Assembly (NCBI GenBank): GCA_947095535.1
Contig: OX352774.1
Span: 233,145,825-233,209,824, forward strand
DNA from: Poecilobothrus nobilitatus
Lineage: Eukaryota > Arthropoda > Insecta > Diptera > Dolichopodidae
Length of the DNA: 64,000 nucleotides
Direction: 5' to 3'
In this document: positions 1-11,387 of the stretch, in pieces
How positions within the stretch are numbered: position 1 is the stretch's first letter
Layout of the letters: each line of letters starts with the position of its first letter
Position numbers and translations under genes: made by a program
Notes under the pieces: generated by a model
What the model saw: the letters and a program-made list of their open reading frames with translations, nothing else
Told to the model about the DNA's origin: nothing
The model's database searches: none

Positions 1-1375
1 TTCATATTAAAGTATATACTTTAATAATAATTTATTGATAATATTAAGGATTCTTGTTGAATTGTTAATAATTCCACCATATGCAATAAAATAATCCCTT
101 AATTAATCCCTATAATCTACTAGATTAATAAAGCGTAAAAATTCTAAAGGATCATTTTTCTTAGTTTAATATTACCATAACAATAATTCCGTTTATGATA
201 TTCTCTTTATTCTGTAATCAGTTAACATTTTACATATTATCCATAAGTTAAAACAAAACAAGAAAATTACATATATACCCAAATAATTTCCTTTTCTTTA
301 TACTTATATGAATGCATTACAATATTCAAAGTTTGAATGAGAATTTTTCAAAGAAAATTAGCAACCAATTTAATTGAAATCCTTAAAGTAAAAAAAAAAA
401 AAAAACAAAAACTAATTTTTGTCTTTTTTATATTTAATTCTTTCATTTTATTACTTTTTCTTAAAACTTCATACATACATACGAAAATTAAAAAAAAAAA
501 AAAAAAAACAAACAAAAAAGAAACCAAACAAAAGAATTACCAAAATCCAGTTTTTATGTCCAAATAATTTAATTAGAATCATAAAAATAAAAATAGACCT
601 ATTTTATGAACCAATTAAATACCCTCAATATAGAGTCGTAAGAGTAATAAATACTTCTATAGTATCCAGTTCACAATCCAATGTACAATTCAGCATAAAT
701 TCATTGTAATAAAAATTAAGAAGAAATAAAAATGAAAGAAATGATGAAACATGAAAATAAGTAGAAAACCTTCGAAATTTTATTTTTTTTTTTTTTTTTA
801 TATTACAAAACAATTAAACAGTAAAAACGGCTATAACTGAGGAAAAACTATGAGCCAAAATGTCGGAATATCATATAAAATTTATTTTATTTTTTCTTAT
901 ATTCTGTTTTTTTTTTTTTAATATAAATAAAAATTAAAAAACTTTTTTTAGCATTTGGTTTTATCTTTTAGTTGAAAAGAAAATATTTGGTCAGATAGTC
1001 TGGAACATTTATGACACATTCTAAATAAAATTTAATAACAAAAGTAATTTTGAGTAAAAATTGTTTTTTCGTTATCGTGATAGACCCTAAATAAAACTCC
1101 TAAAATCAATTCTTCTCTTAGTCAAAACAATTTAATTCTTCTTGCATATTCCGGCTTTTAAGGAAGTTATTAAATTTAGATATTTTTTAAAATAACCATA
1201 TAGTAAATTAAGATAGAATTGATTAAAATTAATTTATAAATTATATAATGTATAAACATATCTGAAAACGAAATTTTTAATATGAGGAGGAATCGGGATT
1301 ATTAATTTAAGGGGACCTAAAAGTATGCAATAAATTTGTAAAAATTTTTATAACTATTTAAAGTAATTTTTTGGA
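1..1375. other. AT-rich spacer, no gene seen
   Basis: Low-complexity AT-rich DNA with long A runs (about 390-405 and 490-508) and T runs (about 782-799 and 908-920). Open frames at 337-567, 419-709 and the reverse frame at 625-813 encode Lys/Asn/Phe-rich low-complexity peptides with no domain I recognise. I see no exon, RNA gene or mobile element. Confidence 0.6.
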
Positions 1376-1678
1376 GCACTAAATACTCCAGAGAATGGTT
1401 TAATATCACATATATTTTACCACAATGAGGAGTACATTAAGAAGACCTTGCTCACGGGCTTTATAGTTCCTGAGCATTTCATCTTCTAAGACAAATATGG
1501 ATATATTCAAAACCAAGATCATGTCCCTATACTATTTCATTATAGTAGACGGGCTACATGCAAAAAAATCAAATATATCCCAGGCAACGTTAATGGAGAT
1601 AATATAAGATTTGATATGTGCATAACAGAAAAAGATAAAATAATAAGAAAAGATTATTGGTGGTTAAATACATATTAA
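1376..1678 (+). pseudogene. LINE (non-LTR retrotransposon) ORF2 C-terminal remnant, copy 1
   Basis: Read in one frame from about 1376, this gives NTPENGLISHIFYHNEE, then TGFIVPEHFIF, an in-frame stop (TAA at 1487-1489), DKYGYIQNQDHVPILFHY, and a C-terminus ending RKDYWWLNTY before TAA at 1676-1678. The same series of motifs appears on the minus strand at 61224-61770, where it directly follows a recognisable RT thumb region (TLIRPTLVYGAPIW, RRFERKC). This is therefore the last roughly 100 codons of the reverse-transcriptase ORF of a LINE. The 5' part is absent, which fits 5' truncation during target-primed reverse transcription. About 110 bp of AT-rich sequence with TTAGGTTT and AGGTTAAGTTAG motifs follows and may be the 3' UTR. 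The clade is uncertain (an I/LOA/jockey-group element seems likely). The element is dead because of the stop and the truncation. Confidence 0.8.
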
Positions 1679-2285
1679 TATATCATCTAAAAACACTTGT
1701 GTTATTTTAGCTTATAAGATTAGTTTTAGATAAATTTAAATTTAGGTTTAGCTAGGTTAAGTTAGTTAAGTTTTATAAAAAGAAAAATATTAAACATTAC
1801 TTTTTTAAAATTTTGCAATGATAAATAAATATTAATAATACAACATACTGTAAATTAAATAATTAGAATAAATTTTAACTTATTAGATATTAAATTTTAC
1901 ATAAAAAAATTAAAATATTTTTAAATGTTAAAAAATTAAAATAATTAAACCTTTTTTGTTAACTTTGTTTTGTAGGTTAAAATATTCATAAGACTGTAAA
2001 ATTATAACAAAAAATAAAAGTAATTAAAAAAAAAAAAATTTTTGGGGGCCCCGATGATCTAGTATTAAACAAGAGAGTACGATCAACTATGTAATGTAAA
2101 TTTATAATAGAAAGAAAATACATAATATTACTACATAACTTAATAATGGTATTTAACTTATAATTTTTTGTTTAGCTGTTAATTACAAAAAAATTTTATA
2201 ATGTGATCTTGGTGGACAAGTAGTTAAACACCAAACTAATTAATCAATGGAGTGGAGGTTGAAATCATACACATATAGCATTTTT
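1679..2285. other. AT-rich spacer with probable LINE 3' tail
   Basis: The first roughly 110 bp, with TTAGGTTT and AGGTTAAGTTAG words, is probably the 3' UTR of the preceding LINE remnant. The rest is AT-rich and featureless apart from a short GGGGGCCCC palindrome near 2043. No gene is seen. Confidence 0.5.
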
Positions 2286-2335
2286 AGCACATTTCCAAAA
2301 AAATTTTGAAAAAATGTGCTTATTAGTTTCACTCT

Positions 2336-2362
2336 GTCCGTCCGTCCGTCCGTCCGTCCGTC
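2336..2362 (+). repeat. CCGT microsatellite inside the Helentron-like element
   Basis: Six or so CCGT units followed by CTGTTTACA. The same tetranucleotide, on one strand or the other, sits at the equivalent place in every element of this superfamily in the window (about 8733, 15211-15236, 38340-38362 and 49521-49545). It is therefore a family hallmark rather than a random microsatellite. Confidence 0.85.
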
Positions 2363-2439
2363 TGTTTACAAAACTTCTACACCGTTAAAGATAGAGAAAA
2401 AAAATTTTAACCATAGGTAGGTCTTATAAAAAAAATAAT

Positions 2440-3960
2440 TTTGTGGAACAACTTTTTCATGTAGCCCCCCCCATTACGGAGCTACACCCCCTCAAACTTT
2501 GAAAAAGCCCTATTTTTAAATGCATATATCTTATGTTCTGCTTAAGATTTTTTCAATCTGAAAACGTCATTCGACAGGTATTTCTTTTATCTTTGTAAAT
2601 TAATATCAAAATTATACAGTTTTTTTAAATTTAGTATTTAAATTTACCGTTATGTGAAAACCAAATTTTGCATGATTTTTCTACTTTCATAACTCCGGCA
2701 CGCTTCTAGATACAAGCTTGAAATTTTGAGGCAAGAAAGAACTTTTAGAATTAGTATAAGTTTCCTCAGAAAATTTTTTCGGACCACCCCCTGTTTATGA
2801 GCTATTAGGGCTTAAAAATTGAAAATTTGCTATTTTTAAACACCTGTAACTTAGGAACCTGCACACATTTTACTTTTGCAAGATGTAAAAATTAAAGCTA
2901 CAATAATATATTTTTACGTGTGTGAAAGGTTTATTTTAATTGTAAAGGGTTCCAAAGTTGCAGCTCTTCAAAATTGTAAAAAAGCCCCATTTTCAGATGT
3001 ATATATCTCGGGCTCTGCGTAATAGTTTTGCAATCTAAAACCGGCAGAAGATCGAAAATTTTATTATCTATATGAAACAATATCAAAATTATGTAATATT
3101 TTGTAATTTACGATTTAAATTTACCGTTATGTGAAAACCACATTTTGCATGAAATTTCTTTTTTCATAACTCCGGCACCCCTTTAGATAGGAACCTGAAA
3201 TTTTGAGACAAGAAAGAACTTTTAGAATTAGTATAAGTTTCCTCAGAAAATTTTTTGGTAACGCCTCCTCTTTAAGAGTTATTACGCCTCAAAAATTGAA
3301 AATTTGCTATTTTTAGACACCTGTAACTTAGGCACCTGTAAAAATTTTTCTTCGGCAAGACATGAAAATGAAAGCTACAATAATATATTTTTACGTGCGT
3401 GAAAGGTTTATTTTAGTTGTAAAGGGTTCCAAAGCTGCAGCTCTTCAAAATTGTAAAAAAGCTTTATTTTCAGATGTATATATCTCGGGCTTTGCGTAAT
3501 AGTTTTGCAATCTAAAACCGGTAGAAGATCGAAAATTTTATTATCTATATAAAACAATATCAAAATTATGTAATATTTTGTAATTTACGATTTAAATTTA
3601 CCGTTATGTGAAAACCACATTTTGCATGAAATTTCTTTTTTCATAACTCCGGCACCCCTTTAGATAGGAACCTGAAATTTTGAGACAAGAAAGAACTTTT
3701 AGAATTAGTATAAGTTTCCTCAGAAAATTTTTTGGTAACGCCCCCTCTTTAAGAGTTATTACGCCTCAAAAATTGAAAATTTGCTATTTTTAGACACCTG
3801 TAACTTAGGCACCTGTAAAAACTTTTCTTCGGCAAGACATAAAAATTAAAGCTTCAATAATATATTTTTACGTGTGTTAACGGCTTTTCTTAGTTATATA
3901 GGATTCCGGACTTATAGCCCCTCAAAATTTCAAAAATGTCCTATTTTCACATTTTTTCTT
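2440..3960 (+). repeat. 477-bp tandem array, about three units
   Basis: The landmark TACCGTTATGTGAAAACCA recurs at 2645, 3122 and 3599, an exact 477-bp period. Companion landmarks recur in step, for example CATAACTCCGGCA, AGAACTTTTAGAATTAGTAT and ACACCTGTAACTTAGG. The second and third units are almost identical, while the first is more diverged. Outside the array the sequence decays into partial homology at both ends. The unit is internal to the Helentron-like element. The element's second copy (8682-9225) holds a single deleted unit, so the array is an expansion specific to this insertion. Confidence 0.9.
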
Positions 3961-4070
3961 ATTACATGAAATTTTCAAATTTTTGTGTAAGTCACACTTC
4001 TAAACAATTTGTATTGAGTTTTGGAAATGTGCGCTTTTAAAAACCGTTGGTTTACATTCTACCTTGTTTT

Positions 4071-7000
4071 TAATTGAAACAAACCGCCTTGTTACAAAAT
4101 ATCTTGTAAATATTTAATAACGATATAAACAAAATAAATAATATAGTTCTTAGGATTATTGCATGTAATATAATTTCCTGTGTGATATGTAATATAAATA
4201 CAAATAAATAAATAAATAAATAAAATTACATGATAAACTTTAAATTTCAGTAAAAACCAAGCTAAAATACTAACCAAAACCAATTACTTATAGCTCAAAA
4301 TCAATTTGGTAATAAAAGAAATACTGTACTAAAAAACTTTAAAAAAAAAACTAAAGCTCTATCCTTAAAAAGGTCAATTTCAAAAAACAACCATGTTAAT
4401 TTTTTACACTTTATTTTTAAGACGAAGTGTACTACCATTAGTCATTTAAATAAACTAACAGCCAATAAAACACAACATCCAAAATTTTCTTACATTTTCA
4501 TTACAAAAAGCATATTGCAAAAGAATAAAAAAGGGCAAACAAATATTAAGAAAACTTTTAACTAGCTGAAATATACATTATATAATTTTTTTTATATTGT
4601 TTTTTATAATTTCTTGATCGTTGTTTTTTATCTTAAGGAACAAGAAACCAAATAATAATAAAAATCAAAAAAAGAAAATAAAATAACATATTTCAACATA
4701 TCTCCTTAATATTATGACTAGACACTAATGTTATATATTAACATATCCTTTATTCTAGCATTTTTAGAAAAAATTTGTCTGGACAGGATTGAAAGGATAA
4801 TTGTCGTAAATCTTTAAAAAAAAAATATAGTTGAAAAACACTTAAAAAAATAAGAACTTTTATATTATTATTTTTTATTTTTCTCAATTATAAATAACTG
4901 GAGAAACATGGAAGACCTGGACAAACATTGTTAGGATGTGGATCTGCTATTAATATACACTATGTGATAATACTATTATTAATTTTATTTAGTTATTTGA
5001 TTGGATATGTCTTGAACGGAGTTTAATCTTAAGACCTTTCAACTGAAAAGCTAGCTACTTATGCAGTTTGCCGTTGGTCAAATAATTAGCATAAGTAACA
5101 AGTATCATTATTGATTTTGTGTTTATATTTTCGAACAGGAAACACCACATCAAAAAAATAAAATTAAAAAGAGGCGCTTGTTATTATAACACTTTCTTTA
5201 TAAGATTTTTCACCACACCTAAATTTTACTAATTTTCAAAATAAATAGGTTTTTAAGTAATTAAGTTCATACAGAATTCAGAATAAGATCAACTTGTGTA
5301 AAGAAAAATCGTTCTATATATTGGTTAAAAATTATTTCTAGAATCAAATTTTCAGCCTAACAATTAGCAAACTAACTGAAGAGACAAATTTAACAAAAAT
5401 AACTTGTTGCAAACTATTAAAAATATCCAACCAAAAATGAAAAGAATTATATATATATGTATGTATATATATAAAAAAAAATATTTCCATTAAACAAAAC
5501 AACATTTATGTAACAACATGAGCAACTGGACCATCTATATTTAGGTGGTTCGTTAATAAAAGGTTTGCTTGAATTTCATTATATTCATCGGTCCCTTTCT
5601 TTTTTTATCTTACGATTGTAAATATTTCAACCATCTGTTAGTACACTTATAGTTTTCGTCTTCTATTTTAAGATACAAAAATAAAATTCAAATTTATTCT
5701 CATTTTATATTTTCTTTTTTTTTTGTTTTAGTTTTTCGTATCTATTTTTTTTTTTTTTTTGTTTGTTAAAAAGTATATCTTAGTTTCTAACATAATTGAA
5801 ATATTAGATTAGAAAATTACATACTTATGTCTGGTAAACATCAGATGTTAAACAAGAAAATAATGCATTAATACAAACAAAAACAAAACAAAAGAAACAA
5901 AAACAAAAATGAGTGAATTCTTATTTTTAATATATTTTGATGAAGTGGATTGAAAGGATTTATGGTACTTATTAAAGTAAAATATTTTCATTATTTTATT
6001 ATTTTAAAAAATTTATGTGAATTTTTTTTTATGTATTTAAGTTTAAAATTAATAAGAACAACCTACATCTTAAGCTTATTTATTTTTAAAATCGAGTAGG
6101 TTTATTCAAACAACATTTTCACCATTTAAAACTTAAAGTAATAACAGAAAAATAATAAAATTAATTTTTTTTAGGATTAAGAATATTACAATTATGAATA
6201 TAAAAAATCATTATTTTTCTGGTTCGTTGTTGAATATTTAATTAAATTTACTTAATTAATTTAACAGGCAGGTTTTTATAAGCTTAAAACTGTAATCTGA
6301 AAACAAGAAAAAGTTTACTCGAATAGGAAATATATTTTTCTGTGTTAGACAGTTTCTAGTCCTTAATAAATGTAAAATTTCCAAAAATATAATTAATTTT
6401 AAAATTCGATCCATTGAATTTTATTCCACTTTTTATTTTATTTATTTTATTTCTAAAAGTTGTACGTTTATTTTTGTAATATGATTTTACTTTCGTTTAA
6501 GTTTACAATTGATCGATTTGTTGCATTTAACATTTACTCCCAGATATTTTAATAAGTAAATGAGACGCGAATAATTTCTTAATGTGAGTTACAAAGTATA
6601 AAGTAAAATTGTTTATAAGTCTTTCAATATTTTTAATATGTAAGTCTTTATTAATTTATTATTTACCATTAATTTGAAATTAAAAACAAAATTTAAAAAT
6701 CATATAATCTACTTAAAACTTAAAAAATCAAAACTGAGCCCCTCGTTATGAACTTTAATCAAAGTTTCAACCAACCGTTAATTTAATATAAAGTTTGGTG
6801 TTTATTTTCTACAGTTTTCACATTATTTTTGTTTACCGGAATCGCATATTTTATTTATATTACATTTACATTACATAGATATTACATTTAAGATTGGTAA
6901 ATTTTTGAAAAATTATAATTTACAATGAAAGGATGACATTAAAAAAATAATCCTTTTTATTACACATTCGGGTTTAATTGAATTTCATGTATAGGAATGC

Positions 7001-8681
7001 TTTGGCACTCATAAAGTTGTAACTGTTAAATAAAGTCAGTGAAAAAATCTCAAATGATGGACATATAAAAATTACAATTAATTTTTTTTGCTTACGATAT
7101 TATAAATAAAAATTTCTTAAATGTAATTTTATATGGCGTAAAATGAAAATCTCTAAAGAAAAACAAAAAATATTACAACTTACAAAGAATTGTTTATCTT
7201 TTTTTAATTTCCCATAATTTATTCGTATATTTAACTTAAAAATTTAAATATATAATTAAAAATTATTATTCAAAAGTGACAAAAAAATTAAAACAAGAAT
7301 AAAAACAACAACAAAAAAAAAAACAAATATTTTTTTTTTTTTTTTTTGTATTTAATTCTATAATTCAATGTTTTCCCTAAATTCTTACAAGTGATGATAA
7401 ACATAAAATCAAAAACAAACACACATACAAACAAATCAAAATAACAGAGTGGAACATAATCCACAAATTCTAACCAAATAATCTCATTATTTATTCAACA
7501 AATTTCCAGTGTTAACAAAAGTATAAAAAAAAAAATTAAATTTTTAAAATAAACAAACATTAAAACTGTACAAAAAAAAAAAATAAAAAATAAAAACCAA
7601 AAGTGATTTTTCCTAATTCTATCCGACACTTATGTTTTTATTTTCTTTTGTTATTTTTGTAGAATCCCAACAACTAAATACTATACACAGTCAATTTATA
7701 TGTGAAAAGTGCGCCTCCATCGTACAACTTTTTATTTGTGTTTAGGTTTTTTTTTTTTTTCCAAAATTGCTTGTTTTTTTTTAATTTATGTTGTTTTCGT
7801 TTTTTTTTTTTCCTTTTTTTTTTTTTGGATGATAAAAAATGCAGTGCACATAAATAACTTCTTTTTGTTTTTTTATTTTTCACAACATTTACAACAATAA
7901 AGACTCGAAAGAAAAAAAAAAAAATGAAAAGTGATTTTAAATTGCGTTAGTCAACAAAATTTTTCTCAAAATTGAAAAAACAAAAAAAAAAAAAATGATA
8001 ACAATAATAAAAAAAAATACATTTCATTGCCCTGCCAAAATATAAAAAGGGGTAAACATAAATTTCAAATTCTAATATATTTGTAGATGAATAAAATAAA
8101 AACAAAACAAAAATGTTCAGATTTGGTTTAAGCATATAAACTAAAATGATCTCTTACATATGTACAATATTTTATACGATATTTACAGGGTCGCTATATA
8201 CTATTTAAACTGCATCAATTAATTAACATATTCATTTTACTATACAAGTAAAAAATTAAAACGATTGACATACTTGATTAGTGAATGATTTCAAGTATAA
8301 CACAGGGATGAAATCATGTTATTTGTTACAAAAGATTCTGGTTGAAACAAAACATCGACGTAAAAAACATTTGTTTGGTTTTCAAAGAATAATTGTTTAA
8401 TAGTAATTTATACCACATTACGTGCTATACCATTTTAGAATTTTATGACATAAAAAAAAAAATAAAAACTTACTTAAAATTCTTTTAAAATACATACAAA
8501 GAACATTCAAAATTAAAATGCGGACACTTTTTATTTTGATCAATTTAACTAAAAATTTTTGTCATCAGTTTAGTTTTGATCACTAAAAATTGGTGTACTG
8601 AACGTTACATGTTGCCAAAAGTAATGCAAAATGAAAAAATTCAATAAAATTGAAATTGACGAAAGCACTTTACTTCTTATT
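4071..8681. other. AT-rich spacer, no gene seen
   Basis: 4.6 kb of AT-rich sequence with frequent A and T homopolymers (for example T runs near 5746-5760 and 7330-7347) and AAACAAAAAC-type stretches near 5875-5910. Short open frames near 4092, 7674, 7709 and 7947 are low-complexity Lys/Asn or Phe/Leu translations. I recognise no exon, RNA gene or transposon terminus. Unrecognised old repeats may be present. Confidence 0.5.
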
Positions 8682-9225
8682 AGCACATTTCCAAAAATAA
8701 TTTCAAAAAAATTAGCTTATTAGTTTCATTCTGTCCGTCCGTTCGTCCGTCTGTTTACAAAACTTCTACACCGTTAAAGATAGAGAAAAAAACAAACGGG
8801 TTTTAAAAACGGGTAGGTCTCATAAAAAAAATAATTTTGCGGAAGTACTTTTTCATGTAGCCCTATCCATTACGGAACTACAGCCCCTCAAACTTTGAAA
8901 AAGCCCTATTTTTAAATGCGTATATCTTATGCTCTGTTTAACATTATTTTAATCTGAAAACGTCATTCGACAGGTATTCTTTGTAAATTAATATCAATAT
9001 TATACAATTTTTTTAAATTTAGTATTTAAATTTACCGTTATGTGAAAACCAAATTTTGCATGATTGTTCTACTCTTTTTACGGCAGAAAGAACTTTTAGA
9101 ATTAGTATAAGTTTTCTTAGAACATTTTTTTGTACTACCCCTTGTTTAAGAGCTATTAGTTCTCAAAAATTGAAAATTTGCTGTTTTAAATTTAAAAACC
9201 GTTGGTTTACATTCTACCTTGTTTT
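8682..9225 (+). mobile_element. Helentron-like element, AGCACATTTCC subtype, copy 2 (deleted)
   Basis: It starts with the same AGCACATTTCC end, followed by the same TCTGTCCGTCC microsatellite and ACCGTTAAAGATAGAG block as copy 1. It then follows copy 1 through ATTACGGAACTACAGCCCC and TTTACCGTTATGTGAAAACC. An internal deletion removes most of the body and the inner 3' sub-terminal repeat, but the 3' hairpin (AAACC-GTT-GGTTT, 9196-9208) and the ACATTCTACCTTGTTTT end are intact. The copy is about 544 bp against 1785 bp for copy 1. It shows that the boundaries of the two copies coincide. The open frame at 9056-9295 runs across its 3' end and is not coding. Confidence 0.75.
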
Positions 9226-10556
9226 TTTCTTGTTAAAGCATTTTACTACTTACTACATACAACAGTTCAAAAAAAAAAACAAAACAACGTATTAAAAACA
9301 TGGTACACTCTCACTGATGGTATGGTAGGTAGCACTCCCTGGTAGGGATGGTAGCACTCCCTGGTAAAATACAAAAACTTAAATTGCATATACCACATTC
9401 AACATTAAAGGTAAGCACAACTGAAAATAAAGCTATCAAAAATGATGTACATCAGTTTTTTCGTTAAATAAAAAAAAACGACAAAAAAAAAAAATTTGTT
9501 TTATACACAAAATTACACCTATCTAAAGATTTTAAACAAAACTTCCAAAAAACAAAAAAAAATTTTTTGCGCACTGTAAAATATACGTTCCTGTACTTTA
9601 TAAGGTACACACTTTATAAAGATTTTCAAATGAAATTACCATAAGACTATTAGAAGAAATAAAACACTACACCATTTTACTATTAACACAGATTGTGTAT
9701 GCAAAACAAAACAAAACAAGCGAAAAAATGTTTTCTAAGACAATCCCGTCCCTTTAATACATTTTTGTGCAAAGATTTATTAAAGACTTTTATGTCATTT
9801 AACTAACGGTTTATTTATTTTTATTTAACCATGTGAATTGAAATTTCAGATAAGATATAACAAATAGAAAACATAAAAAGATCATCTTATATATGTATGC
9901 TAAACGGCTAGGATAATATTCAATACCATTCATAAATCCATTACTTCAGGTGGTTATATATTATGTATTTATACAAAATGGCGTGGAAGAAAAATTTTCT
10001 CAATTTATGTATATATATATATGTATATTGATGTATACGATTTAAACGAAACATAACAACGAAATTTATCATTTCCAACACACAATAATAATCATTATTA
10101 TCAAACATCATCATAATATTTTAACTAAGTACCATTGTACAATTGAATAATATTCATGGAGATTTAAAAAAAAAAAAAAAAAAAAAGATGAAGAGAAATA
10201 AGTTATTGTACAATGAATAATGATAACATTTCAAATGCATACACAAACATATATAAATGACAATTCTACATATAAAGTTGATATTAAAAAACAAAAAACA
10301 AAAATAAGTAAAAAACCAATAAAAGAAAATATAATAAAATCGGTTAAAATTGCAATAACAAATTTAAAGAGATACAACAAAAAAAATGTACAGTTAAGCA
10401 GTTATTATTATGTCCTAAAATATAAAAAAAAAGTTATAGTTTTTTTTTCTTTGGTTTTATAATAAAGAGAACGTAGGAATAAATAAACCATATTTTAAGA
10501 CAATATTAAATTCAAGATAAATATGTTAATTTTTAAAAATCAAAAGATTTAACTGA
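9226..10556. other. AT-rich spacer, no gene seen
   Basis: AT-rich sequence with homopolymers and AT-alternating stretches (about 10005-10025). A small tandem repeat lies at 9328-9366. The open frame at 10220-10462 encodes a Lys/Asn/Tyr-rich low-complexity peptide that I do not accept as a gene. Confidence 0.55.
9328..9366. repeat. Short tandem repeat, two copies of a 17-bp word
   Basis: GGTAGCACTCCCTGGTA occurs at 9328-9344 and again at 9350-9366 (22-bp period). It is notably GC-richer than its surroundings. No wider context identifies it. Confidence 0.8.
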
Positions 10557-10717
10557 TTTTTTTTTTTTTTTTTGCTAAGGGAGATGGGAATCTTCCAAAG
10601 ACACCAAGAATTTCCTCCTTGGTAGTGTCAGATTCTTACTGACTTAACCCACCTTCCCCTTTAGCCAATATAATGGGATAAAACCCTTACTTGCGAACGC
10701 AGTATATTGGCTAGGGA
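10557..10717 (-). mobile_element. Poly(A)-tailed structured retroposon (SINE-like), reverse strand
   Basis: On the minus strand this is a GC-richer block of about 145 nt that ends in an uninterrupted poly(A) tail (the T run 10557-10573 on the plus strand), which is the mark of a retroposed RNA. The transcript would fold strongly: GCCAATATA pairs with TATATTGGC, GTCAG pairs with CTGAC around TAAGAAT, and CCAAGG pairs with TCTTGG flanked by GACAC/GTGTC. I see no good RNA polymerase III B box (GGTTCGANTCC), so a tRNA origin is not shown. No clear target-site duplication was found. It could be a SINE, the 3' end of a LINE, or a retrocopy of a small structured RNA. Confidence 0.5.
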
Positions 10718-10810
10718 ATAACAGAATAATTTGTCTAAAATATATAATAAATCTATATATCTGTATAAATCTTTAACTCTTTAGCATATTTTCAATAAAT
10801 TTTTTTTATA
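10718..10810. other. AT-rich spacer between two mobile elements
   Basis: Short AT-rich stretch ending in T7-ATA, whose last TA is the presumed target duplication of the following MITE. Confidence 0.5.
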
Positions 10811-11385
10811 CATTCGAAAACGAATAAATGCACATCAAACAGGTAAATAAAACTTGTGCACTTATGAGATATTTGCAATTATATGTCTGAGATATTTACA
10901 ATTTTCTACATATCTGTAATATGTAGAAAATTTATGCTCACATATGTTTATATTATGTACCTACTGTGGGTTGTGATTGTGAGCTTGTACCTACTGTGGG
11001 TTGTGATTGTGAGCTTCAAAAATAAGTAAACAGCCATTTTTTTTTTTGTTAATTCAATGTTTAATTGACTTCAACTTTTTCTTTCTGTGTTGGCACTTAA
11101 AAAATTTATCAAAACTATTTAAATAGTGATGGAACTTTCTCAATTTAGGAAAAAAGTACTTGAATAAGAATTTCAAGATTTGCACTTATCGGTTACTAAA
11201 TCAATCAAAACTTTAATTTTAAGTTTGAAAATTCTCTGCAGTTATTAGAAATTTGCAATTATAAGTTTTGCAGTTATCCAAACAAATTTGTTTGGAAATT
11301 ATTAAAAATGGCACGAGGATTAAAAATAGGTTGCACTTAGGCGATTTTTGCACTTATCCGTTTTGCAGTTATCCGTTTTCAACTG
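10811..11385. mobile_element. pogo/Tc1-mariner-type MITE with repeated TGCANTTA motif
   Basis: The ends are inverted repeats: CATTCGAAAACGAATAA at 10811-10827 against the reverse complement of the right end, CAGTTGAAAACGGATAA (14 of 17 identical). Each is bordered by TA (10809-10810 and 11386-11387), the target duplication expected of Tc1/mariner/pogo elements. Inside, the word TGCANTTA occurs at 10857, 10874, 11181, 11237, 11254, 11269, 11332, 11349 and 11364, often extended to TGCANTTATCCG near the right end. Such sub-terminal arrays may act as transposase binding sites; that is an inference. No transposase frame is present, so the element is non-autonomous. The pogo assignment rests on the CAGTTGAAAACGGATAA-like end and is less sure than the MITE call. 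Confidence 0.7.
10957..11016. repeat. Perfect 30-bp tandem duplication inside the MITE
   Basis: A 30-bp unit beginning GTACCTACTGTGGG and ending GTGAGCTT occurs twice in a row (10957-10986, 10987-11016) without a mismatch, which implies a recent slippage or duplication. Confidence 0.9.
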
Positions 11386-11387
11386 TA

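Larger units (their letters stand above)
2286..4070 (+). mobile_element. Helentron-like non-autonomous element (HINE/DINE-1-like), AGCACATTTCC subtype, copy 1
   Basis: The 5' end is a palindrome, AGCACATTT...AAATGTGCT (2286-2320). The first part returns in inverted form near the 3' end: GCACATTTCCAAAA at 2287-2300 against TTTTGGAAATGTGC at 4019-4032, a perfect 14-bp sub-terminal inverted repeat. A 13-nt hairpin, AAACC-GTT-GGTTT (4041-4053), follows, then the end ...ACCTTGTTTT. A CCGT microsatellite (2336-2362) lies just inside the 5' end. This order (5' palindrome, microsatellite, sub-terminal inverted repeat, 3' hairpin, T-rich end) is the known architecture of DINE-1/INE-1 elements, which are non-autonomous Helentrons. 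The body also resembles the TATACCC-type elements in this window (blocks such as TTACGGAGCTACA and AATTTACCGTTATG). It has no coding capacity. Boundaries are supported by a second copy at 8682-9225. It is swollen by a 477-bp internal tandem array. Confidence 0.75.

Noticed and set aside
337..709. Lys-rich open frames near the start of the window
   Set aside because: Translations of poly(A) tracts with no other support.
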